Source: Acanthornis magna
Taxonomy: Eukaryota; Chordata; Aves; Passeriformes; Acanthizidae
Assembly (NCBI GenBank): GCA_036785705.1
Contig: JAWUZG010000051.1
Coordinates: 16,210,501-16,274,500, forward strand
Reading direction: 5' to 3'
Length of the DNA: 64,000 nt
Below are positions 50,866 to 62,551 of the stretch, in pieces. Made by a program: the position numbers and the translations under genes. The first letter of the stretch is position 1, and every line of letters begins with the position of its first letter. Under the pieces are notes generated by a model, which did no database searches, was not told the DNA's origin, and worked only from the letters and a program-made list of their open reading frames with translations.

Positions 50866-53800
50866 ATGCTCCTGATATTCTTAACTGTGTATAATTCATG
50901 TTTATGTATTTTATGTGATGTATATATGATCTTGAATGCTGTGATAAGTGGAAGGCAGATCTGCAATTGCTGTGTGACAGTGTGGTGCATGAGCCTGTCT
51001 TTTTCTGAAAACTTGTCTGTATTATAAAGACACTTTTTAACAGTTGTGTGAATTAAGGGTAAAATGAAAAAACTGTGTATGAGTCGAGGGCTACTTTAGG
51101 TAAATAGTTCTAAAAATTAGTATCCCTTTTGGGAGAGGATAATGTGTTTTGCTCTACAAGAAGTAGAATGTTTTGAGTTGCTTTCTATCTGTTTCTGATG
51201 TACAGAAATACAGTTTACTCAGTGCTTTTTAGTCCATCCTTTAAAAAAGCATATATGCCAAAGGCACTAAAAATGACATTCAAAAGCTGCTATAATTGCT
51301 CCCATAAACTTGGATTAGGAGCTTTCAACTTCCCCCTGGGTTCTGGAAATTTTACAAGCACTTGCTCAACCTCTGAAAGAAGAATACATTGCAGAAAAGA
51401 GGTGTTCTCATGAGCTGTAAATACGTGCAAGTACCAAAGTGTCACAGTGGGTGATGTACCCAGAGATACCACCAAATGGAGAGGACAGCAATCTTACCAG
51501 TCTGAATGGGTTGTTGGCTGCCAGGTAGCTTGCCTTCAGGGGTTGGAAGCATCTTTTGAAAGGTAGCCAGTGGCTAAAATTGACTTGGATTTTAATGTAA
51601 TGACAGTCTAATAATTAGCATTGTGAAAGCAGTTTCCAACTTGCTAGCTGGTGGCCTTCTGTCTGGTCCTGGCATCAGACTGGTTATTGCAGGTATGGTG
51701 TGTTATCTCTGGCTCATGTGTTTCAGGAGTGCCAGAGCTGGTAAGGAGTCAGCAACTGTGTGTGACCCTTTGTCTGTAGTGCTTTACATTTTGGGAACTG
51801 ACTTTTTGCACCCTGGCCTTTAGGTGGGATGAGTTTAAATTCTGGGAGTCTTTAAAGCCTAAAATGAATAATTTTTGTCCCCATACCACAGGATATTTGT
51901 AATTGCTTGATGAGTTTGTGGTAAAGCAGGGTAGATGTTCAGTAACTCTGCTGAGATAAGGATCATGCTGTTTGCACATGTGTGTGCAGAAATATGGGAG
52001 TATGAGTTCTTTTCCAGCTGCAGGATAAACACTGTAGACCAGCATTTGGTTGTGCGTGTATCTGGACAGTCACGATTTGTACAAAACTTCAGATTTTCCT
52101 TTAATCACAGGGAGGCTGTATAGCTGCAAAGAAGGCTGAAATAATGCCAGTGACCGTCACTCACCTCTTCAGACAGATTGGAGGATATGGTTGGGTATGA
52201 GGAGCGATACTCTTCATGTTTGAAGGAATTGAGAGGAGCAAACTGGAGGCTGGTACTGTAATTTTGAGTCACAGATAGGGAAGAAGCATGACAAGAAAAT
52301 TGCTGAAAGGAGCAAAATAGATCTAAAGAAAAATCTGAGTAAACGGAGAAAGGATGTGGGCATACAAATTAGGGAAGAGATGTAATGAAACTGGATAGAA
52401 TAAGGTTCTAGCAGGTGGACATAACTGGTCTTGAACATTACGCAGGTGTGTTTGAAACATTAATTTTAGTTTAAGTTCAGTAAGCCCACCAGATTTGTGA
52501 AGCAAATGTAGTGCAGTTTTATAGGAATTTAAACTTGTGCTTGCCCTCTGAGTAAACCTAAATGTGCTGAGCTCTAGGTGGCCATGTTTTGCATTAAAAC
52601 AATCAGAAACTGCCTGTTGTACCTCCTGTTGTAATTGTCAACTGTTCACAAACAGAATTGCAACACTCTGCGGGCTTGAGGTGGGACAAAGAAGTTTTTG
52701 TCTTTAGGATTAAGCGTTGTATTCCCCAGGGTTCTTGCTTAATTATGAGATGTGGGTTACTTCTAAGGAGAGCTGAGTTTATTGTATGATCGACTTACTT
52801 CAGACTCTATAAAAAAGAATGCTGCCTATTCAAGGTAGTAGTAATAAACATAGGGTTTCGTAGCCTTTTTAACTTCTAATGATTTTATCACTTTTTTTCT
52901 TATCTGTGTTAGTTAATTGACAGAATCTCGGTGTTTGTATTAATTCCTGGGCTTCTTGCTGTTATGTGTTGTCTCTACCCATTACTATGATAAGTAATTA
53001 TCGGTGTTTTCCTTTCTATTTTTGTTGCTTTGATTTCTGTTTGGAAAAGCCCCCAAATTACCAGTTGCAATATTTCTCCAAACACTGTGGTAAACTTAAC
53101 TGAATAGAGAATTCTGTTGGTAGACTGCCATACAACTAAAACAACCATGGAAAGCATTCCTTCCCGGTTCTTCCTGTTGAATATGTGATGATAAAAATAG
53201 TGCAGAAATTGATCATCTTTCTCATTTCTGTTTGGTGGAAGACTGTTGATCATGTCATAGGAAAAAACCTACTGTTTCCTTTGGAGTTGTAATATTTTTG
53301 GTACTCTTATCTCACTTTATTGGAAAAAACATTACTTAAGTTGTTGGAGTTAATCAGAAAAGTTACCCTGTTAAAGCGTTAAAGGGTGCATGGTCAGACA
53401 TAAGTAACACAAGACAATAAAATGAGCTGAAGTCGTGCAAGCAGTAGATGTAGGTGGCCTCTGGTAAAGGGTTCAGTGACTTTAGTACTGTGATATCATA
53501 AACATTATCTTCAGGAAACTGCTTACATTTTAAGAATAAAAATATGCAGTGGGTGTAGTAAAGCATTTACAAGTCAACATTTGGTGTTAGTATATGGAAA
53601 ATTCTGTGGTAATGTAATCCTGAGTTACATACTTAAAATGGCTAGGATATATTGCAATATACCTATATATTATATTGCATAATCTTAACATTGTTCTCCA
53701 CACCAATCCACCCAAACACTGAGGTTTTTAATGTCCTGTGAATCTGAAGAACTGTGTAACTTGTGGAGCAAACAAAAATTCGTATTTTTTTCAAAGTGCT

Positions 53801-56099
53801 TCTATTGTGATTAGTGATATAGATTTAAATTGTCTGCATGTAATTACCAGTTGGATTTTGAACAGTGTATTCTTTCCATTTATGCCTTTGCAACATGGCA
53901 GTTCCATCCATATCCTTTTGAAGGAGTTGGGAAGGTTGCATCCTGCTCCCCAAGACTCTTAACATGCCTAACTTCTTTTTATGCTTGGATTTGAAATACT
54001 TTTTCAGAAAGTTATGAATCTAAATTATGCAGCAGTGCTGGGGCAAAACAAGTGAAATTGATACCAGTTAGTGAATCATTTAGTGGATTGTAATGGATTG
54101 TCTTTAAGGATTTTTCTTTTATAGGTCAGGTTGACTTTTCCTTATTTTGGTTTGGTGTTTGTTTCTTTTCCAACCCAAGTACAAAGTGAGCAAAGATATT
54201 AGAAAGGATGTTTGTCATAGTTATATGCAGTGTAATATTTGAGAATTGTTGATTTCCAAGATGCCCTAGTTTAAATACACGAACAGAAACTGACGGGTTA
54301 TTTAAAAAAAACACCTTTTCCTAATTTAATTCATTAGTAAAACCGAACTTGTTGCTTGTTGCAAAATGTGTGGATATGTTGTTAACTGCTTAAAATGACA
54401 ATTGAAACATTTAAGTGGGGTTGAAACCATTGGTCTTTAGTGCCTTTGTAGCGTTTGGGGTATTCACAAGTGCTGTTATTCCTAAGTGAGTGGTTGTTCT
54501 TTGTGGCTATAGAGCTTCAGGTTGCGTTCTCTTTGTTGCCACTTAAATGGGTAATTTCTTTCACTAGAATCTAAAGACATGGAAAAGCCCCAAATAATTT
54601 TTCTTACAATTTCTCTGTTGTTGCTATGGATGCTTGTTCCTCACAGCCTGCAAATGGAGTGAAAGAGGGCATTGTGTTGTAGCAGATTCTGCTGGTAGAT
54701 GGTATGGTCTCCCGACAGCTTCCCAGGGCCCTGGAAGGAGTTACTGAAATCCAATACCAACAGGGGTCAGGGTGCCAACCCAAGGCAAGAATTGCACTGG
54801 ATCACTTGGTCCTACAAGTGCAGCTATTTTCAGATCCAGCATGGCTGATCAGAGCAGGTACTCGTTCGGGGTCTGTGTTGCCAGGCCTCAGTCCTGAGCC
54901 TGACCACTGGATGAGAGTTTTATTCTATGCACACTCTTGTCTCAAGGGAAAAAGAGGTTGTGTGCTTCAGGCCTGTCTTCTATGTTATCCATCATAGTGT
55001 CATGTAGTACTGAAAGCTGTTTACAGACCATCTTGCAAAGAACAAGATAAAAGTAATGTTAATGTGTACTGGCCCTGTACTACTGCCCTGAAATCCAGCC
55101 CAGAGGAGACAGCTCTGCCCAGCTGCAGAGGATCCAGTAACAGAGGTTTGGGTCAGAAGAGCAAGCTGTAGAGCTGTTCAGAAGCAGAAATTAGGATGAG
55201 TGCCTCACTACCTCCCTGCTTCTGTGGCATTTCCAAGGCAGAGGGCAATACCGGTGGGACTGCTGTGTTTGTTCGTACTTGAAACCAGCCATGTGCAAAT
55301 GCTTGAGTTGGCCTTGTCTCTTTTGAAGAAACTTCTGTGGCTGAGATACTGGCCAGTGACTCAGTGTTTGAAGCTTGTTATTTCTGTTCCTCCTAATTTA
55401 AGATTTGCCTGGAGAGGATGGGCATTCATGAAGAAACAGATAGCCTTTTAAAGGTGTCTTTTACTCTGGGTAGAATTCCCTTGAGATGACATCAAGGAGC
55501 CATAACTATGGTTGGTCACACAGCAGGGAGCGGGCAGCACACTTCTAACCTGGGTTGCCTTTGCTGACATTGAAGCTCTCAGAGATGGAGACCATGACAC
55601 AGAGTAGCTGTTTTGAAAGCATGCTCTTCTTGACTCTTAAGTATCCGGAATAATGTATAATTGAAATAGCTAAGCTTCTTGTCTCCCTTCTCATTCTTCT
55701 CTATCCTGAAAACCAAGCTTCTCATCACATCTAATTTAGAATCTGTACTCTTCTGAGGCGGGTCTCCTTGTAAGAATACAGTGAAAATTAGATAATGAAA
55801 TTGTATTTTAATGAGTTTTCCTGGCATATGAAACCAGTTTGAAATATTTAATATTAACATTTTCTTCTCCAGTTTTGATTTAAAAGGTAAGAAATACCAT
55901 ACTTAGCCAGGTATTTGGTGTTTGTATAGCCAAATATGCGGTCTTCAACCATGACAGTCACATTGCTGTTTAGGGAGTACAAGTGAACATGGCCATTCTG
56001 TGACGCACTACCCTCCTACTTTTCTAGGATCCAGTCATCAGACTGCAAACATTAGAGGTTACATCCTTGTCTGCTCACTTTAGTATCTGCTCACAATCC

Positions 56100-57190
56100 T
56101 GAGGTAACAGATGTCCAAAGTTCTTTGCCAGCTATATTGATCTTACCTACTGCCATCAAGTATTTACTGCCATTCAAGTAAGCTTTGAATATATTGCACC
56201 CTCCCACCCCTATCATCTTGCATTCAGATTGAAGAGCCCTAACTTCTCCAGTCTTTTCTTTCAAGACAGCTGCTCTATCTTTAATCCTTTAATTGACCAT
56301 TTCTATACCTTTTTGAATTCTGCTTTGCCCTGCTCACATGCTGTTCTTGTCTCCACATCTTGGTTCTTAAGACTGCAGTGCACTAAATTTTTACATAGCA
56401 GCACAATTACTTTCTACCTTGTCCTGAGTTCTTCCAGAACTAGTTATGTACAATATCTAGATGATATTTTAGTGCATGTTGCACAGTGAGCCTGTAATTT
56501 CAGGACTGTCAATGATGACTTCAGGATCTCTTCTTTGAATTGTAAACTCCCGCTATAAATTTGCATGGAAGCCTAACATAGATGTTTCTTTTTTTATCTC
56601 CCCCCCCCCCCATTTTATTTTTGTAGATCTGTTTGCATTCTGCATTGAAACTCACCTACCACACTTTACTTGCTCAGTTTAGTGAGGGCCTTCCAGAGTT
56701 CACAGTTACTGCCATTGCAGCTGGCTGGCCTGAAAAAGCTTAGCTTTATCTGCAAACTTGGAGGATTTCACTGTGCACTTCTATCTGGGTCAGTGAAGAT
56801 GTTGAATGGAATGATTCCTAGCAATGCTGCCAGGTCAGCTCCACTATTGACTCTTCTCTATAGTGGAAAGTTGACTATTAAGTCTCACCATTGCTTCCTA
56901 GTCTTTAGGCAGCTTTTTGCCTGTAATTGGATCTTTCCTCTGTAGCCTTGACTTCTTGCCATAGACTGCTAGAAGAGCAGTCTGGACTTTTTGAAAGTCC
57001 AAGTATGTGTTTTCCTTGGACTTTTACCTGTTTGCTTGGAGTGCCAGCAGGATTTCTCTTAGCCAAAGACATATTCAACTTATTTCAGCAGGTTGTTTGG
57101 AGATCACATTTACCTGTCTGTACCCCTAGAGACTCCCACTGGAAACTTCTTTTGGAGAGCCAGTTGTTGAAGAACTTGAAAAAAACTTGC
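56100..57190 (-). mobile_element. Ancient, strongly diverged CR1-like LINE relic
   Basis: The order of antisense phrases matches old CR1/L3-type copies of archosaurs. TCTGCATTGAAACTCACCTACC is followed by TTTATCTGCAAACTTGGAGG, AAGATGTTGAATGG, GTCAGCTCCACTATTGAC and CTGGACTTTTTGAAAGTCCA. Divergence is high and indels are many, including a C12-13 run near 56601. ORFs at 56229-56489, 56670-56945 and 56927-57196 are readings through this relic, not genes. Limits are approximate. Confidence 0.65.
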
Positions 57191-59486
57191 AAGTAATGAG
57201 AAGTTTCCTCTCGTGACTCAGTGTGCCCAAAAACATAGGTTTGGATAATGTGAAGTGAAAACTCAGTTATAACTAGAGCAGTCCTGCAGACTTTTAATTG
57301 CACTGTGTTATAGGGCATATTATACCCAAACCGGGCACAGGGTTCATGTAAATATGTGACTTACAGTTCTAGTAAGTTAATAACTGCTGAAATGTAAAAA
57401 AAAATCTAGATAATTGCTGAGCCATTCCTAGCACTTGTGTTAAAGGTAATTATTTTCTGATAGTAACAAGAATTATCTGTGTTAAGAATAACAAATCCCT
57501 TTCCTCTTGCTGCCTCTCTCTTTTTTTTTTTTTTTAATTCTTTTTTTTGGAGTACAAATATGCATTAGTTTTCCTAGTGGGGAAGGCTGTCTGACCCTGA
57601 CCTGTTCAATCCCCCATGCTAGTTTGTTTTTTTTCCACAGCTGTGCTGTGAAACCAACTAGTGAGATGATCCAGACTTCCAAATGTATTTTCTTAATTAA
57701 AAAACATAGGTTGATTTCCTTTTCTTCATTGGTATTTATAGCATAGCCACACAATTATTTTCATCATCATGGTTTAGTGTGTGATGAATTAGGGTAGAGG
57801 GAAGAGCTGCCACAGTATGTGGGAGACTTTTAAATCTTATTTTTAGCTACCAGACAAAAGCAACATGCAACTACAATATCAATTCTATGTAAAACCAGTA
57901 AGTTCATATGTAAAACCATCAAGTTAGGAGTTTTAAGCCTGTTCGTCACAGAAAATTGCTTTGCAGTTGTGGCTGCTATGATGATTGTGATGTTATTTTC
58001 ATGAAATTCACTGCTACCTTTTTCTGCTACAGTGTCACTGTTTAAGTGCAAATATATAATATACAGTAAACGTTGACTTGTGGCCATAGGGTATGGTATT
58101 TGAGTATTGAACTGCTCTAGCATTGCGTTGATCTAGAAAGACTTGTGTTGGTGACAGTAAGTCATTATTGGATCCTGATAGGAAATATGGAAGACAGCAA
58201 ATTGCTTTTCTGCTTGAATTAACCTTTTTGTTACATTCAGATTGCTCCCATTGATGCTGAAACTGAAATAGTAGAATGCAAAAAAACCATGCACTTATAA
58301 AACTGCCATACATTGTATCAGTATGTGATTACCTACTTGCAGGGGATGTTCTAGTGCCAAAGCTGACCACCATTTTGGAGATGGGAATGATGGCTGTGAA
58401 ACCTTGGAGCTCAGCTTTGTCTGTTCAACAGTTTTTGTCGGAAGGGAAGAATAGTGTTAAATGTTTTGTTTCTCATAATCAGACTGGCTTATGGTGATTT
58501 TTTGAAAGATGGATTGTCTTTGTTGTGTTGATCATGGCCACAGATCAAACTGAATATTTTATAGACAGTGTTTCATTGATCTGTCCTGTGTGGCTTCCAT
58601 GGGGACTTCTATATATAATGGGGCAAATGGTAGGAGGATGGATTGTGAAATTGAAAGGAGTAACTTAGAACTATTAAAAACCAGTGTGTATATAATCTGT
58701 TATGTTGAAAACAACTGCAGTGGTGTTCTCAGGATGTTTTCTTAATTGTGCGGAAATCTGTGAATGCTATCCTTGTTTGTTCTGGTGACGGATTTTTTTT
58801 TTACCTAGTGAGGTTTCTTAGATTAGCATGAAGACCTAAGATACTTTATGGTTTCGTTCACAGTCAGTTTTCAAAGCCTGTATTTGGGGAATGTGTTCTT
58901 ATCTTAGCTGAAGATCTTTCTGGTTTAATATATCAAGGAAATAATGAACTTCTTGGTTTTTAAGAAATGGCTGTATAGTTAATTTGGCAGAGCTTTCTTG
59001 TTGCATAAGCCACATTGTGCTTCCAAGCCTTAAAGGCCACAGGTCCCTGTAATGACCAAGGGCATTTTCTCCTCTGGATACAATTCCTAATTCTGTAATA
59101 AAACACCCTGGCTTTCTGCTCTTGAGGCATAATTTTGTGTCTAGATTCCTTAGTGGTGAAGAGACCTTATGAAGTATTTGGAATTATGTAGGAAGCCAAT
59201 TTTTATTCATCCTATACAAGTATGATACCTCACATCCATTTATTCATCTGATCCTAATTTTCTGAGGAAAAATTCTGCTGCCCTGGCAAATGAGCTAAGA
59301 GTAAAAGTAGATGAAGGTCCGTCATTGGGATAAATGGTGATCAACTGTTAAACTGAAAACCCCATCTTTGAGTAATGTCAGTATTGCCATAATCTTTGGT
59401 GTTGGAAAGGGGGTGAATTTGGGTTTGAATATTTCCCACCCATCTACTTTTGATGAGCCCTCACATTAACCACCTCAAATGAAGAG

Positions 59487-59523
<37 letters not shown>

Positions 59524-61492
59524 TCTGAAGGTTTTTCTTTGCTAATTTGTTTGTGATGCAGGTAGGAGGCATTACATCCAGTAGTTCATATCTGCTGTGT
59601 TAGCTCTCAGACTCTTCAGATGTGAGAAACTGGAAAGAGCAGTATTTGGATTAAAAAGTAGATTGTATTTTCAGGTCATCTTACAGAGAAAATAAGTATT
59701 TTGCAAACATTATCACTTATTACAAAATTGTGTACCAACTCAATTACATGCTTCAAGGAAAATACTGGGAAAAGAGCTGTCTCGTTAATTGCACACTGAG
59801 TTGTAGGGCTGTTTGATTTTATCAAGAATCAGAAGTGAAATATTAGATGTTTTCTTATATGCAAGTGTAAAGAAAAATGGAATCCTGCGTTCATTTCTTG
59901 GCAGATAAAGGACAATTACTGATTTGATGGTTATAAAAACATGTTTATTCAGAAGAATGTTTTTACTAGAAGAAAAAAAATAATGTATTTTGTAATAGCT
60001 TTATCTAAACTGGAACACTAGCAATTTTTTCTGCGTTTTGTTGGGTTTTGACATAGCTTTTTAAGATGATAAGTCTCATCTTGCCTTTGCCAAAATCCTT
60101 CTCTGCTAAGTTAAATTTATGCATTCATTCTCTCCTACAATGCCAGGCTGTATTGTCTTAATGAAATTTTGTTGTGGGTTTGTGGTTGAGTGGCTGCTAC
60201 TGTGAAGAATAACTTCTATTCAAGACTTCCTCTCTCAGCCAAAATGCAAGCATTTAAGCATATGCTATATGCTCCTTTTCAAGAATTACTTTCTTCTCAA
60301 CTCTTAGTCACTGCTACTTGAACTTTATCTTACGTTGTTGTGACCTTTTCCTGTTTCCAAATTCATGTCAGGTGTTTCTGATCTTAATGTATTTATCTAT
60401 TGAAAGACAGGAGTTTGCATTATATTGTTTCTGTCCACTTGGAAGATGAAAGATGAATTTATGAACAAGGTGAAGATCCCATGTAATAAAAAGTGCCTGG
60501 ATGCTGGGTAATATGCTCATACTGTAGTCATTCTGGACTTTGAACAGAATTGTCACTACTTGCTTAGACATTGAGATAAAATTCCAGCTTTCTACTAGGT
60601 AGTCTTGACACTGATATGCTTTAGATAAGTCGCTTCTCCTTATGCCTGTACAGAAATGATTGGTTGGCTTATTCTGCATAGTATCTTCAGATCCTGGGCT
60701 GGGTTTGCAAAGTCAGGAAGAAAAATCCAGAGATACTGCCTCTGGCTTAGGAAATTCCCAAGCCACCTATAGCTGAGGTCTGGGAGTGTGCTGGGATAGC
60801 TATCCCTGCAAATTTGTCCTGTTTTATACTCTTCCTTAAATACTTCACTGTTTGCTGCTGTAAGGCATGGGAAAATGGGATAGATGAACCCATGCTTTCT
60901 CTGTTATGTACTTTCTTTATCTTCATCAATATCATATTTGAGTATATTTTACTTAATATGAGCCCTTTTAATAAAGGAATTGTGTTCTTCAAAGTGTTTT
61001 TTTAGTTACTGTCTTCTGAGGCAGGTAGTGAAACCTTTGTCTGCAAGAACATTAGATTGTTCCTCTGTATTTGCTCTCCTCTGAAATGGATCTCTGTTAT
61101 TGTGTTGAAAGTAGCCTCCTTACCTGGACCAAGATAAAGCACTGCCATTATTCTCCAGTAGAAACAGCAGTAGAGAAATATTAGGCTCCATTGTCTCCTT
61201 CTAGAAATGGAAATCTTTTGCATGTGCTCACAGTCTTGGCTTCATAATACGTGGTTTGTCTTGCCTGAGATTCCTATGATGAGGGTATATGCGAGAAGGA
61301 AAAGCTAGCAGTGTTGAGACCTCAGTCTTGTTTTCTCTTCCCTCCAGGACAATCACCTTTCTAACAAAGAAAACTTGTTGCACTGCTGGCAAAAAAGCCT
61401 AGGTGCCTTCAAAACCTATGTAGCTTTGGAACAGTAGCCCTTGAAAAACTGCCACTTCTGGATAGGTGTATGACTTTCGCAAGTATATATAT
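57191..61492 (+). other. GSK3B intron 1, segment without recognised elements
   Basis: AT-rich intron sequence with a T14 run near 57522 and the (TA)16 microsatellite. No exon, RNA gene or mobile element was recognised. Confidence 0.5.
59488..59519. repeat. (TA)16 microsatellite
   Basis: An uninterrupted TA dinucleotide run of 32 bases lies in intron 1. It is likely to be length-polymorphic. Confidence 0.95.
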
Positions 61493-61497
61493 AAAAT
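61493..61497. repeat. Target-site duplication AAAAT, left copy
   Basis: AAAAT directly precedes the LTR start and is repeated at 62409-62413. Because the site is A-rich, one base of slack in the boundary is possible. Confidence 0.75.
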
Positions 61498-62408
61498 TGT
61501 CTTGGTTTGATAGACAGGTGTCTGCTAAGGAAGGTGGGAACATTCCTTAGAACAGAGAATATGAATCCCCTTCCCTCCAAATTATTATAACTTTGGAATC
61601 AAGGGCTCTCAGGCAAAGATAAGGGAAAAGGAATAAGAGTTCTTTACTAGTATCTATAATGAGGTAAACAATCAGTAACAAAAACAGTAAACAAGGTAAA
61701 AAACAGTAAACAAAACCAAAAACTCGGTGGCAGGTGTCCCTGGGCTGTCAGGCAGTTTCCCGTTTGGTGCAGTCACGGTCACGGCCAGCAGGGGCGCTGT
61801 TGGGCTCCTAGACCAGCAGGGCAGGTGCGATGACTCCCGCGCAGCTGCAGGTGGCGCTGTGGCGCGAGGTTGGATCTGTGTCACGTGTGTAATGGCAGAC
61901 GGGCTGGAGCAGGGTGGTGTGCAGATGGACAGGGTGCAGCAGGGAGCTCAGAGCAGGGAGATGGAGTGGCCTGGCCAGCCCACCCGGGCCAGCCAGCAGA
62001 GGAGGCGGCAGGGATTCCGCAGTTGTAGCAGGCAGGACGCGAGGCAGCGGCAGTCGGGTGCCCCTCCGCTGCAGCACAGCTGACAAATGCACCCTCCCAG
62101 AGGGCACAAGGGGCCGGAATCCTGTGCCCCTTCTCCCAAACGCAAGGTCACCCACCAGCTAGAGAAAAAATCAGTACAAAGCCGGGCTTTTTCCGCAGTC
62201 GCAGCCAAAAAGCAGACAGCCGTCTTTTTTCCTGCTCTTTCGTCCAAATCCTGTGTCTCTGTTATCAATCCCCTAATCTCTTGTTCCCGTGCTCCACCTA
62301 GCCAAAAATCTTTGTCTCTTTTGTAAGAGTAGATGGCCCTTAAGTATCCAGTCGTTAGTTGCTCAGCAGCAGAATGGGAAAAATTCCACCCCCCCCCAAC
62401 CTTCAACA
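61498..62408. mobile_element. Avian endogenous retrovirus solo LTR (family B)
   Basis: The element starts TGTCTTGGTTTGATAGACAG, continues GTGTCTGCTAAGGAAGG and GGCTCTCAGGCAAAGATAAG, has a GC-rich middle (61720-62200) and ends CCTTCAACA. It is flanked by an exact 5-bp duplication AAAAT (61493-61497 and 62409-62413). I recognise this LTR type as abundant in songbird genomes. No retroviral coding sequence adjoins it, so it is a solo LTR. Transcriptional orientation is uncertain: read on the minus strand, a TACTTAAGGG TATA-like box lies near 62343. ORFs at 61727-62083 and 61948-62409 are readings of its GC-rich middle. Confidence 0.87.
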
Positions 62409-62413
62409 AAAAT
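62409..62413. repeat. Target-site duplication AAAAT, right copy
   Basis: This is the exact partner of 61493-61497, directly after the terminal CAACA of the LTR. Confidence 0.75.
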
Positions 62414-62477
62414 GTAAATGTTTGTTGCCTTGTTCTTGTGTTTTTAGGCTTATCTTTTACTTGGTATCACTTATTTT

Positions 62478-62499
62478 CTTCGTGATATCTTCGTGATAT
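62478..62499 (+). repeat. 11-bp tandem duplication
   Basis: CTTCGTGATAT occurs twice back to back (62478-62488 and 62489-62499), directly upstream of a perfect hairpin. Both copies are identical, which suggests a recent event. Confidence 0.85.
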
Positions 62500-62506
62500 C
62501 TATATC

Positions 62507-62551
62507 TTGCCGCTTTCCATACCAGCCTTTGTCTGGTATGGAAAGCGGCAA
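62507..62551. repeat. Perfect 19-bp inverted repeat with 7-nt loop
   Basis: The left arm TTGCCGCTTTCCATACCAG (62507-62525) is the exact reverse complement of the right arm at 62533-62551, separated by CCTTTGT. There are no mismatches. The stem is shorter than a usual pre-miRNA, and I do not recognise it as a known RNA. A palindromic template-switch mutation is the simplest explanation. Confidence 0.9.

Larger units (their letters stand above)
45586..56099 (+). other. GSK3B intron 1, segment without recognised elements
   Basis: Mostly AT-rich single-copy-looking sequence with the small repeats at 48741 and 50828. A GC-richer, ORF-containing patch at about 54690-55000 (97 codons, + strand) is unexplained. 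I recognise no protein or transposon in it. Confidence 0.45.

Noticed and set aside
61727..62409. Frames of 115-153 codons near 62 kb
   Set aside because: They fall inside the family B LTR and have no protein-like features.
62507..62551. Hairpin as a microRNA precursor
   Set aside because: The stem is only 19 bp with no lower stem extension, shorter than a usual precursor, and it resembles no known family. It is retained only as a structural repeat.
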